Source of the DNA: UBA2112 sp964596695
GTDB taxonomy: Bacteria; Patescibacteriota; Saccharimonadia; Saccharimonadales; Saccharimonadaceae
DNA: 64,000 nucleotides
NCBI GenBank assembly: GCA_964596695.1
Contig: CAZQVE010000004.1
Location: 1-64,000 of the forward strand
Direction of reading: 5' to 3'
Position 1 is the stretch's first letter. Each line of letters opens with the position of its first letter. The translations under genes were made by a program, and so were the position numbers. Shown one piece after another: positions 24,546 through 32,430 of this stretch. The notes beneath the pieces are model-generated. The model did no database searches, was not told the origin of the DNA, and saw only the letters and a program-made list of their open reading frames with translations.

Positions 24546-25166
24546 ATGAAGCGTCATCATACCGGCTTTACCTTGGTGGAACTCGTCATCGCTATCGTTG
24601 TTGTCGCGATATTGGCAGCCATCGTTATCCTTGCCTGGGCTGGTGTGGGAGCATGGTCACGCGATCAAGCTCGCGAGTCAGACGTTCGTAACTGGGTGTC
24701 AACGTTCGATCTATATAAATCTCGTTACGCCGTATGGCCCGCCCTACCGACCGGTAACACGACAGCCGGCGACGTCACATTGTGTCTGGGAGCCTCCTTT
24801 ACGAATGACAAGTGCGGACAGTTTAAGTCATCGAGCACGAGTAGATTCGTCGATGCCGACAACTCATCGAGCATGTTGGCAAATGTGAAAAAAGTCGGCG
24901 AAGTGCCAAAGAATGGCGGGCCGGCCAACAATAACTTTCTCGTAGGGCCGCTTGTCTACTTGAAACAAACAACCAGTGGCAGTACCGTTACTGTCACCGC
25001 TGAATTCATCAATTTTTTCGAAGGCAACTGCCCCTCCGGTTTTAAAAACATCAACTCTAGCTTACCGGCATCCATCGCGAACGTGCGTTCCGGACTTCCA
25101 GCCGGCACGCACGCGAACGTCTGCGCGATATATCCCTATAAGACCTTTAGCTACAAACCCCTCTAG
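24546..25166 (+). CDS. type IV pilin-like protein
   Basis: The 206-residue product has a short basic leader and the prepilin cleavage motif G-FTLVELVIAI (cleavage after Gly7, Glu at +5), followed by a 20-residue hydrophobic helix and a Cys-containing globular region (LCLGA, DKCGQ, GNCPSG, NVCAIY). Four cysteines could form two disulfides. In Saccharibacteria type IV pili serve attachment and twitching on host cells. The stop shares the palindrome CTAG with the stop of the converging surface-protein gene. Confidence 0.85.
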   Translation: MKRHHTGFTLVELVIAIVVVAILAAIVILAWAGVGAWSRDQARESDVRNWVSTFDLYKSRYAVWPALPTGNTTAGDVTLCLGASFTNDKCGQFKSSSTSRFVDADNSSSMLANVKKVGEVPKNGGPANNNFLVGPLVYLKQTTSGSTVTVTAEFINFFEGNCPSGFKNINSSLPASIANVRSGLPAGTHANVCAIYPYKTFSYKPL

Positions 25167-26746
25167 TTAACTTCTTCGGGCGGACGGTCTTCCGGCGGCA
25201 TTGGAGCGGGTGGTGTTAGCGTAGGTGATGTTGGCGGTAGTTTGTTACCACGCCTTTTGACAAGAACAATCGCTACAGCGACACCTACGATAACAACGAC
25301 TAGAGCTACGCCAGCGACAACCAACCAGTTCTGCTTCGTAGCAGCGACAGCCTCCGTTGCTTCATCCGGATAGACGATTTGATTATTGCCATCAAATTTC
25401 GCCGAAGCATAAACCCAATCATCAATATAGCGCCTATCCCCCCAAGAGCCTTCGGCATGCGCCCATCCGTGCACACCACCAGTACTCGTGGGACAGTCAC
25501 GGCCGTTCAGCGTTTTAGTCATCAACGCCTCGTTGGTGAGTGGCGGCAGTTCTGTATCATTCCAGCAAATACGCGTTGTCGGCGCATTGTCCCCGCTCAA
25601 GCGAGTAAGCTCTATCCCGCCCGTACGATCCTCAACGTCAGCGGCAACAAGATGGATCTCGGCCACTTTCGTGATGACCACTCGAATACCAATCTTCTGA
25701 GATGTGGGGATTATTTGTCCCTGCTTATCAACGCCCGAGAAATGTATTCGCTGCAAACCGTCAGACAGTTCTTTCATCTGCTTGTCGATGGTGACATCGC
25801 TTTGACCGTCGAAACCTCCATCATTATCGACATCAACCTTGATCTGATACTGACCGATAAAGTTATGAAGGAAGAAAGAGATCGTTCCCGATTGCTGGTC
25901 TTTTGAGTTATCCGACGTAAAATGCAGCTCGCTTAGTGATGGCCGGCTAATCTTTGGCCGTATCCAATCGTCGGTGCCATCCCAACGCACAGCTTTCGTC
26001 GGCAAGTCGCCGGCCGGCTCCTCGAAAAAGAGCTTATACGCACTGCCGCACACACCCAACGCCGGTGAATATTTTTTATCACTGACTTCAGTACTTCGAT
26101 AAGCGGATACGCAGTCGTCTCCCTTGCGGATACCGATCGAATCGGCCGAGAGCGTCGAAATCTGACCATTGTACCCCAACTCTATCGCCTTATAAATATA
26201 ACCGTCTTCACTGATATAATACGTGACGAAATCATCTGCATATGAAGTATCGGCCGGCTGACGGATAGCGTAACGCTCGGTCCACACGCGACCATGTTGC
26301 TCGTTACCACCGCTGTCGCTGACAGTAACGTTCCACGTAAACCAATTCTTCGCCCAGTGAACGACCGACGAAACCTCCGGGTACACAAGGGCGCTTTTGG
26401 GAACAATAAATTGAACCCGCCAAATACCGCTCTTCGTTGCCGTCTGCGCTGCAAATTGGCAACCCTGTCCGAACGGAATGTCCTTGGGCATGACGCACGT
26501 CTGCTGCTTGAAATCCGGCCCCTCCAGAGTGACGGTAACGTCCCCGCGAACAGTATTGAACGGCTCATCATAATTGACCCGTGCAAACGCCGCGCTAATC
26601 TTCTCGCCGCCCTTAACATACGCATAGAACGTATTGTCCGCGCTGATAAACATTTTTGAGTCCGAGGATAAGGCATGAACGCTAACAGCCTGGCCGAAAA
26701 GTGCCCCGGCTACAGACAAAATGATGGCCAGTAGCATGCGTCGCAT
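25163..26746 (-). CDS. large membrane-anchored surface protein, unknown
   Basis: The 527-residue product has a signal peptide (MRRMLLAIILSVAGAL...VHALS), an extracytoplasmic region of about 440 residues with strand-rich sequence and several cysteines, a membrane helix at about residues 473-497 and a proline-rich cytoplasmic tail (PPTSPTLTPPAPMPPEDRPP). A VDNDGGFDGQSDV stretch resembles a calcium-binding loop. I do not recognise a family. It converges on the pilin gene and may belong to the same surface structure, which is only inference. A TATGCT box lies just upstream of the ATG. Confidence 0.65.
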   Translation of the reverse strand: MRRMLLAIILSVAGALFGQAVSVHALSSDSKMFISADNTFYAYVKGGEKISAAFARVNYDEPFNTVRGDVTVTLEGPDFKQQTCVMPKDIPFGQGCQFAAQTATKSGIWRVQFIVPKSALVYPEVSSVVHWAKNWFTWNVTVSDSGGNEQHGRVWTERYAIRQPADTSYADDFVTYYISEDGYIYKAIELGYNGQISTLSADSIGIRKGDDCVSAYRSTEVSDKKYSPALGVCGSAYKLFFEEPAGDLPTKAVRWDGTDDWIRPKISRPSLSELHFTSDNSKDQQSGTISFFLHNFIGQYQIKVDVDNDGGFDGQSDVTIDKQMKELSDGLQRIHFSGVDKQGQIIPTSQKIGIRVVITKVAEIHLVAADVEDRTGGIELTRLSGDNAPTTRICWNDTELPPLTNEALMTKTLNGRDCPTSTGGVHGWAHAEGSWGDRRYIDDWVYASAKFDGNNQIVYPDEATEAVAATKQNWLVVAGVALVVVIVGVAVAIVLVKRRGNKLPPTSPTLTPPAPMPPEDRPPEEVN

Positions 26747-26791
26747 ATACTTATAGCATAACCGCGAACGCTGAAAAAAGAAAGATTGTCA

Positions 26792-27229
26792 CTATACTTT
26801 TTGCGGAGCCTTCAGGCGCATCTCGCGCGCCTTGTTCGCCCACTCGTCAGCCAGTTCGTTGCCTTCGTCACCCTCATGACCGCGAACCCAGTTCAGCGTC
26901 GCCTGTGACGACTGATAGAGCGGATATATTTGCTGGACGATATCCAGATTCTTGATTTCACCGCCCTTTTTCTTCCAACCTTTCGCTTCCCATCCGGCAG
27001 CCCATTTGGTAATAACGTTAATCCAGAACTCACTGTCGGTGTAAATCTGGCACACCTCACCGTCGGCGTCTTCCAGTGCGGCTTTGATCGCCAAACCCTC
27101 CATACGGATGTTCGTTGTCATATCGGCTGGCTCGCCGCCGATGATATATGGTTTAGTGTCGCGGATTACAGCAAATCCGCCCGGTCCCGGGTTCGGACTA
27201 GCGCTGCCATCAGTGTAATAGACAATCAT
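26792..27229 (-). CDS. rnhA: ribonuclease HI
   Basis: Degrades RNA in RNA-DNA hybrids. The 145-residue product shows the catalytic carboxylates in order: YTDGSASPNPGPGGFA (Asp7), NIRMEGLAIKAAL (Glu), IYTDSEFWIN (Asp) and GNELADEWA (Asp), with WVRGHEGDEGNELAD containing the usual His loop. TACTAT ends seven bases before the ATG. Confidence 0.93.
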   Translation of the reverse strand: MIVYYTDGSASPNPGPGGFAVIRDTKPYIIGGEPADMTTNIRMEGLAIKAALEDADGEVCQIYTDSEFWINVITKWAAGWEAKGWKKKGGEIKNLDIVQQIYPLYQSSQATLNWVRGHEGDEGNELADEWANKAREMRLKAPQKV

Positions 27230-27310
27230 CTTATCTATAGTAACATCAAGTGTGTCAGCATATGTACATATGTTTTATGCCACGGTAGGTATGGTGCAAA
27301 CAAGCTCTCA

Positions 27311-27859
27311 CTATATAACCGGATTCGTGTCAGCTACTTCTGCCGGATCCGTTCGCTTGAACCTCCGTCGCAGCAGCGGCTTGAGATCGAACCGACAAAT
27401 GCCCAGTACGATAGACGAAAAAGTGATCAGGTCGCCAGTCATACCTAAATACGAATGGTTCAAAACGTTATACGTCAGCCAGAAAGGGGTTGCCATCGGC
27501 GAAATTGCGCGTATATGCCGAGGATTCTTCTGCCACATAGCAGTCGAGGCGATCGTCATGCCGATAAACGCCAACGAACTTGTCCAGTTTTTCCATGTAA
27601 GCAGCGTTGCGATCAAAAACACTAAGATTGTTACGACATATACCCATGAGTGGTTGCGGTATCGTTCAAACACATATCCCCGAATAGCCGCGAGAAATAT
27701 CAGACCGGCAGCAGTATAGATACCCGCCATCGCGTAATAGAGCGTCCACACGAGGTTGGACGCAACTTGAATCCACAGGATTTTATTACGATCGTTGACT
27801 TGAAATACCAGCAAGATCAAGCCAATGCCAATCATACCGACGACATGGTCAAGCAGCAC
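27311..27859 (-). CDS. YgjV-like inner-membrane protein
   Basis: The 182-residue product has about five membrane helices and the pattern of the Imp-YgjV family (NKILWIQVASNLVWTLYY, AAIRGYVFERYRN, SPMATPFWLTYNVLNHSYLG). Function in the family is not settled. The start is the GTG at 27859, preceded by GGAGG eight to nine bases upstream. It ends in a basic, charged tail. Confidence 0.65.
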   Translation of the reverse strand: MLLDHVVGMIGIGLILLVFQVNDRNKILWIQVASNLVWTLYYAMAGIYTAAGLIFLAAIRGYVFERYRNHSWVYVVTILVFLIATLLTWKNWTSSLAFIGMTIASTAMWQKNPRHIRAISPMATPFWLTYNVLNHSYLGMTGDLITFSSIVLGICRFDLKPLLRRRFKRTDPAEVADTNPVI

Positions 27860-27945
27860 TTTTCTTTTCCTCCACTTTTCGTTTTTTCGCGTAGTGCAGC
27901 TTTATCTTAGCATGCTTGTCGAGAAAAGTTCGTTGTAGAAAATTA

Positions 27946-28623
27946 CTACTTTTCGAGAACGCCGTGGAGCGCTAACTCACCGAGAACTTTCGGACGTGAA
28001 TCACCGAGTAGATGGTGGTCGCCCTCCTCTATGTCGATCGGGTGAGCACCAGGGATTTTCTCAACCTGAACAGGTGGAAACATCTCGTCGTGCATCGCCC
28101 GGACTACATATAGTTTTGTCGCGCTACAAGCAATCTCTCCGAACCTACCCATCATGTTCGACACACCAACATCATTCACGTATTCTTTCGTAATGACATA
28201 ACGTCCCGCCTTACCGCGTGGAAGTATCCATGACCTGTCAGGCTGTTCGTGAGCGTTCCATCGTCTCAATTGACGCTTCAAAAGGTCATTTCTTACCTCC
28301 CATGGAGGATTAACGAGACAAAGTTTACTGAGCCGTGCAATATGCGCATCATCCATCGCTACCGTCGGACGTGTGCCACCACACTTGGCAAACATGATAA
28401 TTTCGCCAACCAGACTGTCAATGCAATCCTGAATATCATTCTTATGCTTCTCGATTGAATGCACGACCCTCTCGCCGGTTGGATTTCCTTCGCCGTCAAG
28501 CTTCTCCTCATAAAAAGGTAGCTCGTGGTATGTATACCCCGGAAAATAAGCTGCTATGTCCGGATAAAGCCCCCTCGCCTCCTTGCTTTCAGCGAATCCT
28601 GGATAGGTAATGACGTGTTTCAT
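27946..28623 (-). CDS. alpha/beta-hydrolase-like protein with Cys at the nucleophile site
   Basis: The 225-residue product resembles the downstream-numbered neighbour at 28670-29383 in layout: an N-terminal strand with a Gly turn (VITYPGFAES), a nucleophile-elbow-like stretch IIMFAKCGGTRP, an acid loop RAMHDEMFPP and a His loop EEGDHHLLGDSRP. At the elbow the usual Gly-x-Ser-x-Gly is replaced by Ala-Lys-Cys-Gly-Gly, so the nucleophile could be cysteine. Substrate unknown. GGGGGAT precedes the ATG. Confidence 0.6.
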   Translation of the reverse strand: MKHVITYPGFAESKEARGLYPDIAAYFPGYTYHELPFYEEKLDGEGNPTGERVVHSIEKHKNDIQDCIDSLVGEIIMFAKCGGTRPTVAMDDAHIARLSKLCLVNPPWEVRNDLLKRQLRRWNAHEQPDRSWILPRGKAGRYVITKEYVNDVGVSNMMGRFGEIACSATKLYVVRAMHDEMFPPVQVEKIPGAHPIDIEEGDHHLLGDSRPKVLGELALHGVLEK

Positions 28624-28669
28624 ATCCCCCGTAGCACTCCCCGATCAACACCTTGTCACCGACTGTTGT

Positions 28670-29383
28670 TCATTTATCCATTTGATCCACGACTATGCTT
28701 GTTACTTCGTCTCTTGCATCTTCATCATGAAACGTATGGCCTGTATCTATCTCAAAATATGTAGCACCTTGAATCGTAGTTGCGTATTGCGGATTAAAAA
28801 TCCTATCGTTGAGTGCGCGTACGATTGCAACGTTGGACAGTGAAACCAGAATCGGAAATGCATCAAGCGGATTATTTCGACCCACGCTTTCCGCATGAGC
28901 CTTCGTCGTGATAAACATCCCGCCATCTCTACGCTGCAGCGCCCAGGCAAGGGGCCATTCTTCCATCTGCCTACTCTCTATTTGATTATCCAAAACCTGC
29001 CGTCCCCTTTCGCCAGATATCTCTGGCGGTGCCAACGCAACTACGTTTTCTACTTCATCAAGCAGGGCTGGTTGATGCTGCGCTATGTGTAATAACGGCC
29101 GATTTCCACTAGAATGCGCAATGACCGTCTTCGGTCCTTTTCTGGCATTTTTGAGCTGCTCTGCCATTACTGCTGCCTGTAGCTCTACGGGTAAAACGAT
29201 GAAGTCTTTTATATCGGGATCGTCTCGCCTTGGAACGACAACGTCATAGTTCCATGCGTGAATATCAATCTCTTCATCCGGAAATGCATCATTTACACCC
29301 TTAACGATAGTCCGAAAAAGTTTGAAATTTTTATTAGACGCATAGCCATGTGATAAGAAAATGGACCTTCTCTCGCTAGACAT
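28670..29383 (-). CDS. alpha/beta-hydrolase-like protein
   Basis: The 237-residue product starts with IFLSHGYASNKN, has a nucleophile elbow VIAHSSGNRP (Ser in Ala-His-Ser-Ser-Gly), an acid loop RALNDRIFNP and the His loop IDTGHTFHDED. It is shorter than classical lipases and looks like the RBBP9/YdeN-type small hydrolases; substrate cannot be told. It lies 46 bases upstream of the related gene at 27946-28623 and is likely its duplicate. Confidence 0.65.
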   Translation of the reverse strand: MSSERRSIFLSHGYASNKNFKLFRTIVKGVNDAFPDEEIDIHAWNYDVVVPRRDDPDIKDFIVLPVELQAAVMAEQLKNARKGPKTVIAHSSGNRPLLHIAQHQPALLDEVENVVALAPPEISGERGRQVLDNQIESRQMEEWPLAWALQRRDGGMFITTKAHAESVGRNNPLDAFPILVSLSNVAIVRALNDRIFNPQYATTIQGATYFEIDTGHTFHDEDARDEVTSIVVDQMDK

Positions 29384-29508
29384 CCCTCAAATCCTCGTTC
29401 TTTTGCTTTAGCATAGCATAGCATAAATATTCCCATAAACATACAAGCTCACAGCCATACGCGAAGTTGGTCAACTAGCACCCACTCCGCAACAATGCAC
29501 CATCCCCG

Positions 29509-29636
29509 CCATCACTACCACTCCACAACCACAACCACAACCACAATCACAATCACAATCACAACCACAACCACCATCATCATCACCATCATCAACAACA
29601 ACATCACTACTACATCACCACCATCATCACTACACC
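29509..29636 (+). repeat. 128-base tract without a single G, CACAAC/CATCAT repeats
   Basis: The plus strand from 29509 to 29636 contains no G. It consists of imperfect hexamers CACAAC, CACAAT, CATCAC and CATCAT. The frame through it has a stop at about 29476 and no start codon, so translation is unlikely. It lies 3' of the PaaX/Cas2-like gene, in a 356-base gap without genes (29384-29739). Confidence 0.75.
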
Positions 29637-29650
29637 GTCACTAACATCAA

Positions 29651-29696
29651 AAAACTATCGTAAATATTCATACGTATGAATATTTACGATAGTTTT
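29651..29696. terminator. 46-bp perfect palindrome, bidirectional terminator
   Basis: Both 23-base arms match exactly, centred at 29673/29674. On the minus strand a run of six T follows, fitting a terminator for the PaaX/Cas2-like gene. The arms contain CTATCGTA and TACGATAG, the same words that form the outer arms of the dyad at that gene's promoter. Confidence 0.8.
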
Positions 29697-29739
29697 GTGT
29701 AAACAATTCTAGTATACAAATCCGGTTAATGGTAAGACT

Positions 29740-30309
29740 TTACAGTAGTAGTCCTCTTTGCTTATAGTGCTCGACTGCGTGATCAAAAAAATTGCCTCGG
29801 CTTATTACGACATAGCTGACGTGCTTTTCGAGATGAAGTAAGTTTATAAGCACGCCGACAACCTCTTCGCACTCAAACGGATGTATCCAGACGCTATCCT
29901 GCAGCTTATAGAACTGAAGATCATGGAGATATTTCACCAGGCGTTTGCGCGCAGAACCCTGAGTCGCCGGTATATCAAACATGACAGCACGCCATGACCC
30001 GTCCCAACTCTTCGGTGTCTTGACCTCTAAGTCATCAAGGACTAATTTGTGATACCTCGCAAGACCTTTACCGGTAAGACGATAGTGCATCTGGCCGTCG
30101 ACGTTCTTTACCGTGATAAGTTGGCGATACTTTAATTCGTTGAGAATTTGTCTTGCCTTCTTCTTCTGTTTGTCATTGTAGCGAAAATATTTATCGAGCA
30201 ACACACCTGCGTTCGGTGCGACAACAACACCCGCCACTACCGTGGCGACCGCAAGCGTCTTAAAAACCGCCCTACTCGCAACTCTTGTCCTTGTCTTCGA
30301 CTGTACCAT
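29740..30309 (-). CDS. PaaX/Cas2-like winged-helix regulator
   Basis: The 189-residue product has an N-terminal membrane-like hydrophobic stretch (about residues 18-36), a winged-helix region (RQILNELKYRQLITVK...YRLTGKGLARYHKL) and a C-terminal ferredoxin-like domain of the PaaX/Cas2 type (WRAVMFDIPATQGSARKRLVKYL, DSVWIHPFECEEVV, YVVISRG). Such proteins are often labelled Cas2, but no cas1, effector or CRISPR array is present, so a regulator is more likely. TATAAT lies seven bases before the ATG inside a 38-bp dyad, suggesting autoregulation. The gene is flanked on both sides by low-complexity repeats. Confidence 0.7.
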   Translation of the reverse strand: MVQSKTRTRVASRAVFKTLAVATVVAGVVVAPNAGVLLDKYFRYNDKQKKKARQILNELKYRQLITVKNVDGQMHYRLTGKGLARYHKLVLDDLEVKTPKSWDGSWRAVMFDIPATQGSARKRLVKYLHDLQFYKLQDSVWIHPFECEEVVGVLINLLHLEKHVSYVVISRGNFFDHAVEHYKQRGLLL

Positions 30310-30347
30310 CTATCGTATTATAGCGCACGTGTGCTATTTTACGATAG
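30310..30347 (-). promoter_or_regulatory. 38-bp dyad over the leaderless promoter of the PaaX/Cas2-like gene
   Basis: Arms CTATCGTA (30310-30317) and TACGATAG (30340-30347) and inner arms TAGC/GCTA around CACGTG share one centre at 30328.5; 16 of 19 base pairs match. The TATAAT box (30317-30322) is inside the left half, so a bound protein would block RNA polymerase. Confidence 0.7.
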
Positions 30348-30367
30348 ATATGTGGATGACGTCGTCA

Positions 30368-30489
30368 GTAGGTGCTATTGGTAGGTGCTATTGGTAGGTA
30401 CTATTAGTAGGTGCTTTAGTGGGTGCTTTCGGGGGTGTTTTCGGGGGTGTTTTCGGGGGTGCTTTCGGGGGTGCTGTTAGTAGGTGCTC
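30368..30489 (+). repeat. tandem array of about ten 12-13 base G-rich units
   Basis: Units drift from GTAGGTGCTATTG to GGGGGTGTTTTC and back to GTAGGTGCTC. Unit length is 13 at the left, 12 in the middle. The array runs into the last codons of the gene at 30477-31076, whose C-terminal Ser-Thr-Tyr and stop are written in repeat sequence. Confidence 0.85.
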
Positions 30490-31076
30490 TTTAGTTTTTC
30501 GATGACTTCTCTGTATCCATGCTTCTCGACATAGTCCCATGAGTCTTTGTATGCCTTGGACTCTCGCACTTCTTCATCCAGCATTTCAGGGTGCTTTATA
30601 ACGTCAATGAATATAGCGTGTAATACAGCATGTATGGGTATATGGACAAGTGTGACAAAATCATGTTTACCAAAAAGCTTCGTCCACTCGTCTGCTGTTT
30701 TAGAGTCATCGTGTGTCGTATTGTCCATTAGAAGCCTATGGATTAGCTCGTGCGTTAAATTGAGTACAAGTTTTTCCTGCGTATCAAACTTTACACCCAA
30801 AACAAGCGGGCTACTAAACGCATAGAAAAATGGCGCGACGTATACGTCGATGATGTTTTGCTTGAATTCCAAACCAAGCGTCTCGTACATGCCTCCCAGG
30901 ATCCGTTTCTCGTACGGACGCCACCAGTTCTCATACTGAGTTGCGATCGCTTCGTATTCCTCATACTCGCGTAACTTGCCGCCTTTGTCATAGTAATCCA
31001 TCATTGGCCGCCACGTGTTTTCAGTGAGCAACCACGCGTATTCGATACGGACTTCCGGCAACCTTCTCGTCATCAC
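30477..31076 (-). CDS. putative zinc-protease-like protein (HExxH)
   Basis: The 199-residue product has no signal peptide or membrane helix. A central helix carries VLNLTHELIHRLLMD near residues 104-118, the HExxH pattern of zinc metallopeptidases, and a possible third ligand lies downstream (HDFVTLVHIPIHAVLH). I do not recognise the family. The ATG overlaps the glyS stop by four bases, so it is translated with glyS. The 3' end lies within a tandem repeat array. Confidence 0.55.
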   Translation of the reverse strand: MMTRRLPEVRIEYAWLLTENTWRPMMDYYDKGGKLREYEEYEAIATQYENWWRPYEKRILGGMYETLGLEFKQNIIDVYVAPFFYAFSSPLVLGVKFDTQEKLVLNLTHELIHRLLMDNTTHDDSKTADEWTKLFGKHDFVTLVHIPIHAVLHAIFIDVIKHPEMLDEEVRESKAYKDSWDYVEKHGYREVIEKLKSTY

Positions 31077-32419
31077 AACTCAGCTATGGGAACACGCGTT
31101 TGTTCGGTCGTATCGCGATCACGAATTGTGACATCGTTGTTTTCGAGTGAGTCAAAGTCGACGACGACACAATACGGCGTGCCGATTTCGTCCTGGCGGC
31201 GGTAGCGTTTGCCGATGTTGCCGTTGTCATCCCACATGACGTTACCGTGCTTTTTCTTCAGGATTTGGTACACTTCCCTCGCCTTCCCTACCAGTTCCGG
31301 CTTGTTCTTGAGCAGTGGCGATACGCAGTATTTTACAGGGGCGAGATGCTCGGGAAACTTCATGACGATGCGCTTTTCACCGTTGACTTCGTCCTCGGTG
31401 TACGCGGCTGACAGCACGGCCATGACAGCGCGCTCCACACCAAACGATGGTTCGATAACATGTGGAACAAATTTTGTGTTCGTTCCTTTGATCGTGTACT
31501 CCATGCTTTTGCCGGCATTGTTTTGGATGTTCATGAGATCGAAGTCGGTGCGATACGCTAAACCAAGCAGCTCTTCTTTGCCGATCGGAAAGTCATATTC
31601 GATATCGATTGTGCGCTTGCTGTAATGCGCTCTGTCCTCTTCAGGCACCTCCAGTTCGTGGACTTTGTCCTGTGGCAAACCGAGCGCCTCCAGAAAGGCG
31701 TGAACATCCTTTAACAGCGCGTCAAATGACTCTTGCCATTTGTCCGGCTCCACAAAGTACTCGATTTCCATCTGCTCGAACTCACGGCTACGGAACACGA
31801 AATCACGCGGACTGATTTCGTTGCGAAACGCCTTGCCCTGTTGCGCAATACCAAACGGCAAATCAGGGTAAAAACTATCGACGACGTTCTTGAAGTTCGT
31901 AAATATACCCTGCGCCGTCTCTGGGCGCAGATAACTGACAGATGTCGCGTCGGACGACGCGCCGACATGCGTTGTAAACATCATGTTAAACGTCCGTGAT
32001 TTGCTAAGTGGGTTGCCATCTGGACTCTTAATTCCATGCTCGACGATAGCAGCGTCCATCTGCTCCATCGTCATACCTTCGGGATCGACGCCGTTGTCTT
32101 TCAGAATGTGATCGGTACGGAACCGACGGTGATTCACCGTGTCTTCACATAGCGGGTCAACGAAAGTGTCCACATGACCGCTCGCCTGCCAGACCTTTTG
32201 ATTCATCAGAATCGCTGCGTCGACGCCGTACATGTCTTCGCGGTCTTCGACGAACATCTTCCACCAAAGCTGCATAATATTGCGCTTCAGCGCGGTACCA
32301 AGCGGGCCGTAATCCCATGTACCGCTCAGTCCGCCGTACACATCTGAACCCGGGTAAATAAACCCACGTCGTTTAGCCAAACTAACGATATTCTCTAACT
32401 GAGTATTTTTGTTATCCAT
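31073..32419 (-). CDS. glyS: glycyl-tRNA synthetase, single-chain class II type
   Basis: Charges tRNA-Gly. The 448-residue product is the alpha2 type: RRGFIYPGSDVYGGLSGTWDYGPLG at the N terminus, the motif 2 region FRNEISPRDFVFRSREFEQMEIEYF, and motif 3 IEPSFGVERAVMAVL. The ATG at 32419 gives the normal N terminus; TATAAT (32430-32435) is ten bases upstream, so the leader is at most a few bases. The following gene overlaps by four bases. Confidence 0.95.
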   Translation of the reverse strand: MDNKNTQLENIVSLAKRRGFIYPGSDVYGGLSGTWDYGPLGTALKRNIMQLWWKMFVEDREDMYGVDAAILMNQKVWQASGHVDTFVDPLCEDTVNHRRFRTDHILKDNGVDPEGMTMEQMDAAIVEHGIKSPDGNPLSKSRTFNMMFTTHVGASSDATSVSYLRPETAQGIFTNFKNVVDSFYPDLPFGIAQQGKAFRNEISPRDFVFRSREFEQMEIEYFVEPDKWQESFDALLKDVHAFLEALGLPQDKVHELEVPEEDRAHYSKRTIDIEYDFPIGKEELLGLAYRTDFDLMNIQNNAGKSMEYTIKGTNTKFVPHVIEPSFGVERAVMAVLSAAYTEDEVNGEKRIVMKFPEHLAPVKYCVSPLLKNKPELVGKAREVYQILKKKHGNVMWDDNGNIGKRYRRQDEIGTPYCVVVDFDSLENNDVTIRDRDTTEQTRVPIAEL

Positions 32420-32430
32420 AATTACAACAA

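Noticed and set aside
29477..29670. His/Asn-rich ORF through the G-free tract
   Set aside because: The frame has a stop near 29476 and no start codon before the repeat part, and no ribosome-binding site.
29740..30309. Cas2 as part of a CRISPR-Cas system
   Set aside because: The Cas2-like domain is fused to a winged helix and there is no cas1, effector gene or spacer array; the nearby repeats are tandem units without spacers.
30368..30489. CRISPR array
   Set aside because: Repeat units are 12-13 bases and directly adjacent, with no unique spacers.
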